A stretch of 64,000 bases of DNA from contig JANXYO010000008.1 in assembly GCA_025356015.1 (NCBI GenBank), positions 1-64,000 on the forward strand, in the 5' to 3' direction. A model generated the notes under the pieces. The model saw only the letters and a program-made list of their open reading frames with translations, ran no database searches and was not told where the DNA came from. Origin of the DNA: Spirochaetaceae bacterium. Its GTDB lineage: Bacteria > Spirochaetota > Spirochaetia > Treponematales > Rectinemataceae. The first letter of the stretch is position 1. Every line of letters begins with the position of its first letter. Positions 40,846 through 49,391 of the stretch are shown piece by piece. The translations under genes and the position numbers were made by a program.

Positions 40846-42198
40846 CTAAAGTTTCGCCGCGTCGGCGATGGCCTTCTCGACCCGCACGAAGGGCAGGAAG
40901 ACCAGGCCCATCACGAAGAAGAAGATGAGGGAGAGGATCGCGATGCGCAGGTTCCCGAAGAGCTGGTTCATGAGGCCAAAGAGGAGGGGGCCGATCCATG
41001 AGGTGCCCCGCTCGGAGACCTCGTAGAATGAGTAGTACTCGGCCTCCTTCCCCTGCGGGATCATCTGGGCGTAGAGGCTCCTCGAGATCGCCTGGGACCC
41101 GCCCATCACTAGGGCGATGCAGGCGCCGAGGGCGAAGAACTGCATGACCCTGCTCTCGCCCTGGAGGCCGCCATAGGCATAGATGACGACAGCGGCCCAG
41201 ATCACAAGGCTCACCATGATCGCGCGCTTCGCCCCGATCCATGAGGCGAGCCTGCCCCAGAACAGGGCGCCAAAGAAGGCCATGAACTGGATCATCAGGA
41301 TGACGAGGGTGAGGGTGCCTGTCTCCATGCCGACGCCGCCGCGGATGATGGGGGCGGCGGCGAAGGTGGCGGCGACGGCGATCACTGTCTGTATCCCGTC
41401 GTTGTAGAGGAAGTAGGCGAGAAGGAACTTGAGGGTCTCGGGCAGGGTCTTGAGTTCGGCCAGGGTGGACTTAAGCTGGCGGAAACCGACCTTGAGGTAG
41501 GTCGATCCGGCCGGCAGGGCACGGCGGGGAGAGCGGGAACGGAGCCGTGCCCAGGTGATGAAGGAGAAGCCGAGCCACCAGAGACCGGCCGATGCCAGGT
41601 TGATCCTGATGGCGAGGCCAGACGGAACGCCGAGGGCCGAGCGGAACTGCCAGAAGACCAGGTTGAGGAGGAGGAGGAGACCTCCTCCCAGGTAGCCCAT
41701 GGCCCAGCCGTAGGACGAGACCCTGTCCCTGTCTGCCTCGGCCGCGATGTCGGGAAGCCAGGAGTTGTAGAAGACCATCGAGGCGCCGAAGAAGAGGTTG
41801 GCCACGATAAACAGGAGGCCCCCGAGCCACCACAGGCTGCCCGTGACGGCGAAGAGGCCGATGGTCGCGAGGGCGCCGGCGACGGCGCAGAGCCTCATCA
41901 TGCGGCGGCGCAAGCGCGAGTAATCGGCGATGGCCCCGAGGATGGGCAGGAAGAGGACCTGGAAACCCACCGACAGTGAGACGCAGTAGGGCATGAAGGA
42001 ATCGGGCGCTATCGGGATGCCCATGAGGCGCACGAGGCCGTCGCTCGAGCTGCGCGCGGCCTCGGCGGCGAGGGACGCGAGGTAGGGGCCGAGGAATACG
42101 GTTCCCACTGTCGTGCTGAAGGCGCTGTTCGCCCAGTCGTACATCGCCCAGCCGAAGATCTCCCGTTTGGCCGCCCGCTGCTCGCCTGGGTCTCTCAT
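40846..42198 (-). CDS. MFS permease of the Atg22/UMF1 type
   Basis: A 450-residue protein with 12 helices. The opening REIFGWAMYDWANSAFSTTV is the hallmark of the vacuole-effluxer/UMF1 branch of the major facilitator superfamily, and GAIADYSRLRRRMM is its motif A. Eukaryotic relatives release amino acids from vacuoles; bacterial members are uncharacterised. The start overlaps the stop of the phosphodiesterase gene by ATGA, so the two are cotranslated. Confidence 0.82.
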   Translation of the reverse strand: MRDPGEQRAAKREIFGWAMYDWANSAFSTTVGTVFLGPYLASLAAEAARSSSDGLVRLMGIPIAPDSFMPYCVSLSVGFQVLFLPILGAIADYSRLRRRMMRLCAVAGALATIGLFAVTGSLWWLGGLLFIVANLFFGASMVFYNSWLPDIAAEADRDRVSSYGWAMGYLGGGLLLLLNLVFWQFRSALGVPSGLAIRINLASAGLWWLGFSFITWARLRSRSPRRALPAGSTYLKVGFRQLKSTLAELKTLPETLKFLLAYFLYNDGIQTVIAVAATFAAAPIIRGGVGMETGTLTLVILMIQFMAFFGALFWGRLASWIGAKRAIMVSLVIWAAVVIYAYGGLQGESRVMQFFALGACIALVMGGSQAISRSLYAQMIPQGKEAEYYSFYEVSERGTSWIGPLLFGLMNQLFGNLRIAILSLIFFFVMGLVFLPFVRVEKAIADAAKL

Positions 42199-43526
42199 CG
42201 GTCCCTCCTGCCCGCGATATCGCTGTCTTGCTCCTGTAGAAGTCCCTTGATGGGGAAGCCGTCGCATTCCGGAAACTCGAGGCCGAGGAGTCGGGCGAGG
42301 CTGGCACCGACATCGACCATGTCGATCTCACCTTTGAGCTCGCCCCTGGCTATGCCCGGGCCCGCGGCGAGGAAGAGGCTGCGGTAGCCAGGCAGGTCGG
42401 GGCTGTAGCCGTGGTCGGCCCCAAAGTCCCCAGGCCGGTTTTCGGTCTCGAGGAGGGGTCCTTCGGGGTCCTCGAGGAACTGGAATCCGGCCCGGGCATC
42501 GATGGCGAAGGCCGCGCCGCTGTCGCCGTGGCGGGCGGCGATCTCCGATCGGTCCAGGACCGATGCGATGCCCATCGCCGGATCCGAGGCTGCCGTCTTG
42601 AGCGCCGCGAGGGCCAGGGTCTCTGCCTCGGCGTCCCCGGGTCGCGTGTGGACGTAGGCAGATCCGCCCGAACAGCGGCACCAGGCCCTCCATTCGAAGG
42701 AGCCGTGGGGAAGGCCCCAGAGCCCGGCCTCGTGGAGGATTCGGTTGGGCCTGAGGCGGCTGTGTATGTCGATGTGGCCGTGGTCGCCAAGGACGACGAG
42801 GCTGGTGGCACCGGCCTGGCCCGAGGCATCGATCGCGTCGATGATCCGCCCCAGGGCGATGTCGAGGAAGCCGAGGGCTGCCGCCGTCTTCGGGGAATTC
42901 GAGCCCGACTCGTGCTTGGCGGCATCGAGGGCGATCAGATGGGTCATGAGGAGCCGAGGCCTGCGCGTCCTGATGGTATGGGCCGCGCTTCGCGACACGA
43001 AGTCGTCGAGGTAGGGTTCCTCGCTTCCCCGCCTGTACCTGCCGAAGCGCGCCTGGAGCCCGAGGAGATAGGCAGGGCTGCCCGCGCGCAGGGCCTTGAT
43101 GGTCTGGTTCTCTCCGCTCAAGGCGGCGATCTCGGGCAGGTTCCAGGTTATCCGCGCGCCGGAGACCAGGGGCCAGAGCACTGCCGCGCTCGTCATGCCC
43201 GAGGCCCGGGCGAGGTCGAAGAGACTCGGTGAAGCGAGCTGGCGGGCGTACCAGAACCAGGCCTGCCGGTCCGAGGGTACGCCGGGCTGGAGGGGATGGT
43301 TGTGGGTCACCCCGTGGTTCACCGGATGGCGGCCCGTCATCATGGTGGCGTGGGCGACGTAGGTGAGGCTAGGATAGACGCTGCGCAGCGAGGAGGAAAG
43401 GGCGCCCCTCGCCATCAGCGAGGAAAAGCGCGGCAGGCTCTCAATGCTCCCCAGTTCCCGCAGCGAGAGGCCGTCCACCGAAACCACGACGAGCCGTCGG
43501 GCCAGTCTGCTTCGAATCTTCCCCAT
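42195..43526 (-). CDS. Nucleotide pyrophosphatase/phosphodiesterase-family protein
   Basis: A 443-residue alkaline-phosphatase-superfamily enzyme of the NPP type. The metal site is visible: Asp in VVSVDGLSL, the Thr nucleophile in YPSLTYVAHATMMTG, Asp and His in LIALDAAKHESG, Asp-His in VVLGDHGHID and His in FGADHGYSPDL. No signal peptide is apparent, so it is probably cytoplasmic. The start at MGKIRSRLARR was chosen because the frame upstream lacks coding character and would overlap the divergent reductase gene. Cotranslated with an Atg22-type permease. Substrate is a phosphate or phosphonate ester, unspecified. Confidence 0.82.
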   Translation of the reverse strand: MGKIRSRLARRLVVVSVDGLSLRELGSIESLPRFSSLMARGALSSSLRSVYPSLTYVAHATMMTGRHPVNHGVTHNHPLQPGVPSDRQAWFWYARQLASPSLFDLARASGMTSAAVLWPLVSGARITWNLPEIAALSGENQTIKALRAGSPAYLLGLQARFGRYRRGSEEPYLDDFVSRSAAHTIRTRRPRLLMTHLIALDAAKHESGSNSPKTAAALGFLDIALGRIIDAIDASGQAGATSLVVLGDHGHIDIHSRLRPNRILHEAGLWGLPHGSFEWRAWCRCSGGSAYVHTRPGDAEAETLALAALKTAASDPAMGIASVLDRSEIAARHGDSGAAFAIDARAGFQFLEDPEGPLLETENRPGDFGADHGYSPDLPGYRSLFLAAGPGIARGELKGEIDMVDVGASLARLLGLEFPECDGFPIKGLLQEQDSDIAGRRDR

Positions 43527-43584
43527 GGGCGAGAGTATAGCGGAAGCCGAATTGCTCCGCTTCCCGAATCGCGGGATCTTCCGG

Positions 43585-43590
43585 TATAGT
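43585..43590 (+). promoter_or_regulatory. Putative -10 element of the aldo-keto reductase gene
   Basis: TATAGT lies five bases before the chosen ATG, with no ribosome binding site between, which suggests a leaderless transcript. No clear -35 hexamer is present. Confidence 0.35.
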
Positions 43591-43595
43591 TGCGC

Positions 43596-44750
43596 ATGCA
43601 CTACCGACGATTCCCCCTGATAGACGAGCTCGAGATCTCCGCCCTCGGTCTTGGCTGCATGCGCCTGCCCACGGTCGGCGGGGACGATGCCGTGATCGAC
43701 GAGCCCGGCTTCGACGCCATGCTCGTCGCGGCAGCCGACGCGGGCATCAGCTATCTCGACACCGCCTATGTCTATCACCGTGGGAAGAGCGAGACGGCCC
43801 TCGGGGCCGCCCTCGACCGGACCGGCCTGCGCGGCAGCTTCACCCTTGCGACCAAGAGCCCGGTCTGGATGGTCAAGGAAGCCTCAGACTGGGACCGCTA
43901 TCTTGACGAGCAGCTGAAGCGCCTGGGCACCGGGCACATCGACTTCTACCTTCTCCACGCCCTGAGCTCGGAAAGATGGGAGAAGGTCCTCAAGCTGGGC
44001 GGACTCAAGGCCCTCGAGCGGGCCCGGGCCGATGGACGCATAGGGCACATCGGCTTTTCCTTCCACGATTCCCTGGATTCCTTCAAGAAGATCATAGACG
44101 GCTACCAGGGCTGGGAGTTCTGCCAGGTCCAGTTCAACTATGTCGATCTCGACTTCCAGGCCGGGGCCGCCGGCATCGAGTACGCCGCCGACCGCGATAT
44201 CGGAGTCATCGTCATGGAACCCCTGCGCGGCGGAGGCCTCGCCAGGCCGCCGGCCGACGTGCGGGAGGAATTGCGCAAGCACCCGACGCCGAGGACTCCG
44301 GCCGAGTGGGCGCTTCGCTTTGTCCTCGACCGGCAGGAAGTTGTCACCACCCTCTCGGGCATGGGCTCGGCGGGCCAGGTACTCGAGAACGCCGCGGTCG
44401 CGGCCTCGGCCCGTCCCAACGCCCTCGCCCGGAGCGAGCACGAGATCCTCGAGGATGCGCGGCGCCTCTTCAAGGCGCGGGAACGAGTGGGATGCAGCAC
44501 CTGCGGCTACTGCCAGCCCTGCCCGAGCAAGGTGGCGATTCCCGATATCTTCTCGATGTACAACACCGCGGTGATGTTCGACGAGCGAGTGGGGCGGAGC
44601 TCCTGGTACGCGATAGCGAATCTCAAGACGGGCACCGGCGCCGATTCCTGCACGCGCTGCGGCCTCTGCCTCGCCAAGTGCCCGCAAGCCATCGCGATTC
44701 CCGACAGGCTCGCCGAGGCCCATGCCTACCTGACGGGAAGCGGCTCCTAG
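43596..44750 (+). CDS. Aldo-keto reductase with C-terminal 4Fe-4S ferredoxin domain
   Basis: A 384-residue fusion. Residues 1 to about 285 are an aldo-keto reductase barrel: LGLGCMRLP, YLDTAYVYHRGKSE with catalytic Asp and Tyr, ATKSP with Lys, and FYLLHAL with His. The C-terminal 90 residues hold cysteine clusters CSTCGYCQPCP and CTRCGLCLAKCPQ for iron-sulfur binding. This architecture is common in anaerobes, where electrons may pass through the clusters. The ATG at the third codon of the open frame was preferred over TTG. Divergent from the phosphodiesterase gene. Confidence 0.88.
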   Translation: MHYRRFPLIDELEISALGLGCMRLPTVGGDDAVIDEPGFDAMLVAAADAGISYLDTAYVYHRGKSETALGAALDRTGLRGSFTLATKSPVWMVKEASDWDRYLDEQLKRLGTGHIDFYLLHALSSERWEKVLKLGGLKALERARADGRIGHIGFSFHDSLDSFKKIIDGYQGWEFCQVQFNYVDLDFQAGAAGIEYAADRDIGVIVMEPLRGGGLARPPADVREELRKHPTPRTPAEWALRFVLDRQEVVTTLSGMGSAGQVLENAAVAASARPNALARSEHEILEDARRLFKARERVGCSTCGYCQPCPSKVAIPDIFSMYNTAVMFDERVGRSSWYAIANLKTGTGADSCTRCGLCLAKCPQAIAIPDRLAEAHAYLTGSGS

Positions 44751-44823
44751 ACAGGGCGCAGCCCCCGGTCTCCCTTCGTATTTTTGGCTAGGGCGCATCG
44801 CGGGCCCCGATAAGGAGGGCAGC

Positions 44824-45258
44824 ATGAAGTGGTTCATTCTCGCCATCAGCCTCGCAGGCCTCGCCCCGAGCCCGGTCCGGGCCCATGGCTACGTGGCTCC
44901 CGCCAACGTCACGATCGCCGTCGACACGGGGGGAGGGGATCCGGGTTTCCAGACCATCGTCTATGTCCAGAACGTGACCACCGGCGCCACGGCCTCCTAC
45001 GCGATCGCCCCGCATTCGAAACCCTTCATCGCCTACATCGCCGAGCCCGGGACCTACGTATTCTACGGACGCCTCGTCGAGGCGATGGACGATTATTTCT
45101 TCGGCTCGACTGGGGCGAAATCGAGATCCACTCCCGTGCTTCGCCCCCTCCTTGCCCTGGACATCGAGCTCGGGAAGGAATACCAGGTCCTCATAAACGA
45201 CCGCTCGGTGAAGCTGCCCGAGAAGGGGAAACCGGTCACCGTGCCCTGGCGACGCTAG
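44824..45258 (+). CDS. Small secreted protein of unknown function
   Basis: A 144-residue protein with a signal peptide (MKWFILAISLAGLAPSPVRA, cleavage near residue 20) and a strong AAGGAGGG ribosome binding site. The mature part is a single beta-rich domain (VYVQNVTTGATASYAIAPHS, then IAEPGTYVFYGRL) ending in basic residues. It contains no cysteine after the signal. It resembles small immunoglobulin-like periplasmic domains in outline, but I recognise no family. Located in a convergent pair with the AraC regulator. Confidence 0.6.
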   Translation: MKWFILAISLAGLAPSPVRAHGYVAPANVTIAVDTGGGDPGFQTIVYVQNVTTGATASYAIAPHSKPFIAYIAEPGTYVFYGRLVEAMDDYFFGSTGAKSRSTPVLRPLLALDIELGKEYQVLINDRSVKLPEKGKPVTVPWRR

Positions 45259-45281
45259 AGCCGGCCGGCGCGTTTCGCGTC

Positions 45282-46136
45282 CTAGGCCGAGTTTATGTGC
45301 ATGTGCGAATACAGCTTCCGGAAGGCGTTCGGACTCATCCCTTCCGAGCGCTTGAACAGGCGCCTGAAGTAGACGACATTCCCGTAGCCGCACTCAAGCG
45401 ACACCTCGTTCACGTTGTTGTTCTCGTCCAGGAGGAGCCTCTTCGCGAGGCGGATCCTGTGGGCATGGATGTCCTCCATAACCGACAGCCCGAAGCAGCG
45501 CTTGTAGACCCTGCCCAGGTAGTCGGGATTGCAGGAGAGTTCCCTCGCCACGAGGCTTGTGGCGATCTCGCCCTGGAAGGAGCGGGAGATCAGGCGCTTC
45601 GCCTCGCGCGCCACGAGGGGCACACGCTCGTCGTCCTCCGAGGCCCGTGATTCCCTGCGGTCGATCTCGAGGAGGATCATGAGGCAGAGCATGTTGGCGC
45701 GCTTCGGCTCCAGACGCTGCTTCTCCTGGGCGTCGAGGAACCAGCGGAAAAGCTCCAGCAGCCGCGAGGGATCGCCGACCCGCCCGTGGCGGGGAAAGTC
45801 CAGGGACAGCCGCTCCGGGCGGCTTCCCCGTGCGGCGCCAAGCTTGCGGAAGTGCAGCCAATAGAACTCCAGCTCCTCCGGGAAATCCCCGCTGCCCCAG
45901 TGCCTGACCCCAGGCACGAGGACGAGGTACTCGCCGTGGCCGACGGCGAACTCCCTGTCCTCCTCGGCCAGGCGCAGCACGCCGCGCACGACGAAGATCA
46001 CCTCGAATGACGAGATGACGCGGTCCGGATGGCGGCCCACCCCCCTGCTCACGAAGAGGCCCGCGTTCTCGGACTCGATGGGACAGGAAAATGAGAAGCT
46101 CATGTCCCGGGTCTGCTTGGTCGGAATCGTACTCAT
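45282..46136 (-). CDS. AraC-family transcriptional regulator
   Basis: A 284-residue regulator. An N-terminal cupin-like ligand domain (FEVIFVVRGVLRLAEEDREF, then HWGSGDFPEELEFYWLHF) is followed by two helix-turn-helix motifs at about 190-280. The closing VNEVSLECGYGNVVYFRRLF and KRSEGMSPNAFRKLY match AraC/XylS. It diverges from a sugar ABC transporter and GH127 operon, which it probably activates in response to an arabinoside or similar sugar. An internal Met at codon 12 is an alternative start with a better upstream GGG. Confidence 0.87.
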   Translation of the reverse strand: MSTIPTKQTRDMSFSFSCPIESENAGLFVSRGVGRHPDRVISSFEVIFVVRGVLRLAEEDREFAVGHGEYLVLVPGVRHWGSGDFPEELEFYWLHFRKLGAARGSRPERLSLDFPRHGRVGDPSRLLELFRWFLDAQEKQRLEPKRANMLCLMILLEIDRRESRASEDDERVPLVAREAKRLISRSFQGEIATSLVARELSCNPDYLGRVYKRCFGLSVMEDIHAHRIRLAKRLLLDENNNVNEVSLECGYGNVVYFRRLFKRSEGMSPNAFRKLYSHMHINSA

Positions 46137-46261
46137 TTTCTACGCCCTGTTCATTCTTGTCCGCCATCGCCGGCGCGTCAATACTGCTGCTTACCGATGG
46201 AGGCCGCCCCTGCGCATGGGGGCAGGGCCGACCACGGAAAATGGCTATCAAGGAGCTAGAG

Positions 46262-47527
46262 ATGACAAGATGGACCGGTCTTCTCGCGGCCGCGATGCTG
46301 GCGACGGCCGCCCTTGTTCCCGGATTCGCGCAATCCTCGGCCCTGAAGGGCAAGGTCTCGTTCATGAGCTGGGGCGACGAGTCCGAGCGCAGGATGTACG
46401 AGATCGTCATCAATGATTTCGAGGCGAAGAACCCCGGCGTGAAGGTCAACTACATCTTCGCGCCAGACGACTACTACACCAAGCTGCAGACCATGATCGC
46501 GGGCAACTCGGCCCCCGACATCTTCTACCTGAACGAGGGAAGGTTCGCCGCCTTCGCGAAGGACGGAGTCTGCCTGGACCTGGGGCCGTGGATCAAGAAA
46601 TATCCCGAGCTCACCGCCGATTTCGTCGGAGGGCTGCTGCGCTACGGGAGCTACAACGGGAAGCAGTACGGAATCCCCAAGGACTGGCAGCCCATCGTCA
46701 TGTACGTCAATGAGGACATATTCAAGGCGGCCGGGGTCCCCCTGCCAGGTCCGTCCTGGACGACCGAGGACTACCGCTCGATAGCCAAGCGCCTCACGGT
46801 GCTCGACGCGAAGGGCAAGGTCCAGCAGTGGGGAGCGGCGGTGGAGAACTACCGCGCCGACTGGATGGTGTTCGCCCGAAGCTATGGCGGGGAGTGGTTC
46901 AGGAACGGCAAGTCGAACTGGAGCGATCCCAATGTCATCAAGGGCATGCAGGCGATGCTCGACGTCATAGCGGACAAGAGCGCTCCCTCCCCGACGGCCC
47001 TGAGCGGCATGGGCCAGTCAGAGACCCAGCTCTTCGAGACGGGCAAGGTCGGCATGTTCCCGACCGGACGCTGGGCCGTGCCGACCTACCGGGAGACCTG
47101 CGCCGCCTTCAAGTGGTCGACGGTCGAGATGCCCAAGGGCAGCATGCGTTCCAACCCGATCATAACGGCGAACCTCGCCTTGAGCTCGCAGACGAAGAAC
47201 CCCGAGGTCGCGGTTGCCCTGCTGAGGCACATCCTCTCCGATGAGAGCCTGGCCACCGTGATGAAGCTGGGCATCGGGATGCCCTCCTACAAGAGGCTCC
47301 TCACCAAGACCGGCTACATCGCCGAGCCTCCATCGGCCGCGCCCTTCATCGCCACCGGGGCATACATCGACTCGAAGGTCCAGTACGAGTGCGTCGCCAC
47401 GGCGAAGTACCCACAGTACCAGGACATCATCTCCGCCCAGCTCGACCTCGCCATGCGGGGCTCCATCACCATGAAGGAAGCCGCTGCCGCCATCGACGCG
47501 AAGGCGAACTCCGAGATATTCAAGTAG
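46262..47527 (+). CDS. Sugar ABC transporter substrate-binding protein
   Basis: A 421-residue family 1 extracellular solute-binding protein with a signal peptide (MTRWTGLLAAAMLATAALVP, cleavage after GFAQ). FMSWGDESERRMYEIVINDF, FEAKNPGVKVNYIFAP and APDIFYLNEGRFAAFA are typical of oligosaccharide binders. AAGGAG lies seven bases before the start. The longer frame upstream has no support. Permease genes follow after a pair of hairpins, and a GH127 hydrolase closes the operon, so an arabinose-containing oligosaccharide is the likely ligand. Confidence 0.88.
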   Translation: MTRWTGLLAAAMLATAALVPGFAQSSALKGKVSFMSWGDESERRMYEIVINDFEAKNPGVKVNYIFAPDDYYTKLQTMIAGNSAPDIFYLNEGRFAAFAKDGVCLDLGPWIKKYPELTADFVGGLLRYGSYNGKQYGIPKDWQPIVMYVNEDIFKAAGVPLPGPSWTTEDYRSIAKRLTVLDAKGKVQQWGAAVENYRADWMVFARSYGGEWFRNGKSNWSDPNVIKGMQAMLDVIADKSAPSPTALSGMGQSETQLFETGKVGMFPTGRWAVPTYRETCAAFKWSTVEMPKGSMRSNPIITANLALSSQTKNPEVAVALLRHILSDESLATVMKLGIGMPSYKRLLTKTGYIAEPPSAAPFIATGAYIDSKVQYECVATAKYPQYQDIISAQLDLAMRGSITMKEAAAAIDAKANSEIFK

Positions 47528-47547
47528 CGCGAAGCTCCGGGCCGAGG

Positions 47548-47584
47548 CGCCGCCTGCGCGGCGGCGAACCGGTCCGGGGACCGG
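47548..47584 (+). other. Pair of hairpins between binding-protein and permease genes
   Basis: CGCCGCC pairs with GGCGGCG around TGCGC, and immediately after it CCGGTCC pairs with GGACCGG. Hairpins in this position commonly protect the binding-protein mRNA from 3' decay and lower downstream expression, allowing the binding protein to be made in excess. Confidence 0.55.
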
Positions 47585-47600
47585 AAGGGGTGCACACAGT

Positions 47601-48497
47601 ATGAGGATAGATGGGCCGCGGAGCATGCGCCTGCGGGACGGGATCGAAGGCTGGCTTTTCATAGCTCCCGCAATGATCGGATTCGTGCTCTTCATGGCCT
47701 ACCCGATCATCGCGTCCTTCGCCATGAGCCTGTACGACTGGAACCTCACGGGCAGCGCGACCTTCATCGGATTCTCGAATTTCGTCGACCTCGCGCAAGA
47801 CGAGGTGTTCAGGATCAGCCTCTCGAACACCCTGAAATGGGTCCTCGTCTATGTGCCGCTATCGGTCATCGCCGCCTTCGTGCTGGCCAACGCCATGGAC
47901 AAGCCCCTGCGCGGCCTTGCGGCCTTCCGCACGATATTCTATCTGCCCTCGGTCTCGCCCCTCATCTGCATCGCCCTGCTTTTCGTCTGGCTCTACAACA
48001 GGGATTTCGGGCTCATCAACTACCTTTTGAGCCTGGTCGGGATCCAGGGCGTCGGCTGGCTCACCAACCCGAAGATCTCGATCTACAGCGTGGCCCTCAT
48101 GTACATGTACAAGGAGGCGGGCTACAACGTGATCATACTCCTAGCGGCCATGCAGGGCATTCCCCGGCAGCTCTACGAGGCTGCCGAGATCGACGGGGCC
48201 ACGGGTCTCCGGAGGCTCTGGTACGTCAAGATCCCACTCCTCACTCCGGCCTTCTACTACATCGTCATCATATCCATGATCTACGCTTTCCAGGTCTTCA
48301 CGGAGATCTACGTCATGACCAACGGAGGGCCGGGCTACTCGAGCTACACCCTCGGCTACTACCTGTGGTCCAACGCCTTCAGGTACGGAAGGATGGGCTA
48401 CGCCGCCTCCCAGGCCGTCGTGCTCTTCCTCATGATACTCTCCGTCACCCTCGTCCAGACCAGGGTCCTCGGCAAGCGCGTGCAATACGATCTATAG
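47601..48497 (+). CDS. Sugar ABC transporter permease, MalF/UgpA type
   Basis: A 298-residue inner-membrane protein with six helices. The EAA loop that docks the ATPase is visible as LYEAAEIDGATGLRRLWYVK near residue 190. LFIAPAMIGFVLFMAYPI near the start is typical of the MalF-like half. Partner of the following gene; no ATPase gene is in the operon. Confidence 0.9.
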   Translation: MRIDGPRSMRLRDGIEGWLFIAPAMIGFVLFMAYPIIASFAMSLYDWNLTGSATFIGFSNFVDLAQDEVFRISLSNTLKWVLVYVPLSVIAAFVLANAMDKPLRGLAAFRTIFYLPSVSPLICIALLFVWLYNRDFGLINYLLSLVGIQGVGWLTNPKISIYSVALMYMYKEAGYNVIILLAAMQGIPRQLYEAAEIDGATGLRRLWYVKIPLLTPAFYYIVIISMIYAFQVFTEIYVMTNGGPGYSSYTLGYYLWSNAFRYGRMGYAASQAVVLFLMILSVTLVQTRVLGKRVQYDL

Positions 48498-48507
48498 GGG
48501 GCGAGAC

Positions 48508-49338
48508 ATGGTACGCAAGAACAGACTCGCAACCGCACTGACCTATGCCTTCCTGTGCGCCGCGGCCCTCGTCGACATCATCCCCTTCGTCTGGATGATC
48601 CTCTCTTCCCTCAAGCCCCAGTCCGAGATCTTCAGCTTCCCACCCAGCCTCCTTCCCAGGCAGTTCACCCTGCGCAATTACACGGCAGCCTGGAACGCCG
48701 GGGGACTGAATTTCGCGCGCATGTTCATGAACTCGATGATCGTCGCCGTCCCGGCGACCAGCCTGTGCATCCTTTCGTCCTCCCTGGCGGCCTTCGCCTT
48801 CGCGCGGATCCGCTTTTCCGGCAGGGACTTCCTCTTCATGTGCTTCGTGTCTGCCATCATGATGCCCACGATGATGGTGATGATTCCGACATTCCTCCTC
48901 ATGCGGCCCTTCATCGACACCTTCGTTCCCCTCATCGCCAGGGTCATGTTCGGCCTGCCTTTCGTCGTCTTCCTCTTCCGTCAGTTCTTCATGACGATAC
49001 CGAGGGAGCTGGATGACGCGGCCCTTGTCGACGGCTACTCGAAGCTGAGGATCTGGTGGAGCATCATCATGCCCCTGTCGAAACCCGTCGTAGCGACCCT
49101 CGTCGTGTTCGTGTTCCAGCAGGTCTACAATGACTTCCTGTATCCCCTCATCTTCATCAACTCCAAGTCGAACTTCACTGTCCAGCTGGGTCTCGCCTCC
49201 TTCCGGGGGATCTACGCGACGCGCTATGATCTGCTCATGGCCGCCTCGGTCTTCACCCTAGTACCGATACTCGCGCTTTTCGTCGCGGCCCAGCGCTATT
49301 TTGTCGAGGGCGTCGTCATGACTGGCCTCAAGGGCTAG
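48508..49338 (+). CDS. Sugar ABC transporter permease, MalG/UgpE type
   Basis: A 276-residue permease with six helices. ELDDAALVDGYSKLRIWW near residue 170 is the EAA loop, and PFVWMILSSLKPQSEIF is the typical MalG-like opening. Starts ten bases after the previous permease, completing the heterodimer. The missing ATPase must come from elsewhere, as with shared MsmK/UgpC-type ATPases. Confidence 0.9.
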   Translation: MVRKNRLATALTYAFLCAAALVDIIPFVWMILSSLKPQSEIFSFPPSLLPRQFTLRNYTAAWNAGGLNFARMFMNSMIVAVPATSLCILSSSLAAFAFARIRFSGRDFLFMCFVSAIMMPTMMVMIPTFLLMRPFIDTFVPLIARVMFGLPFVVFLFRQFFMTIPRELDDAALVDGYSKLRIWWSIIMPLSKPVVATLVVFVFQQVYNDFLYPLIFINSKSNFTVQLGLASFRGIYATRYDLLMAASVFTLVPILALFVAAQRYFVEGVVMTGLKG

Positions 49339-49391
49339 GACAGCCGGCCCCCCTAAAGTCCCGCCGCAGCAATTCTCCAAGGAGCGTAGGC

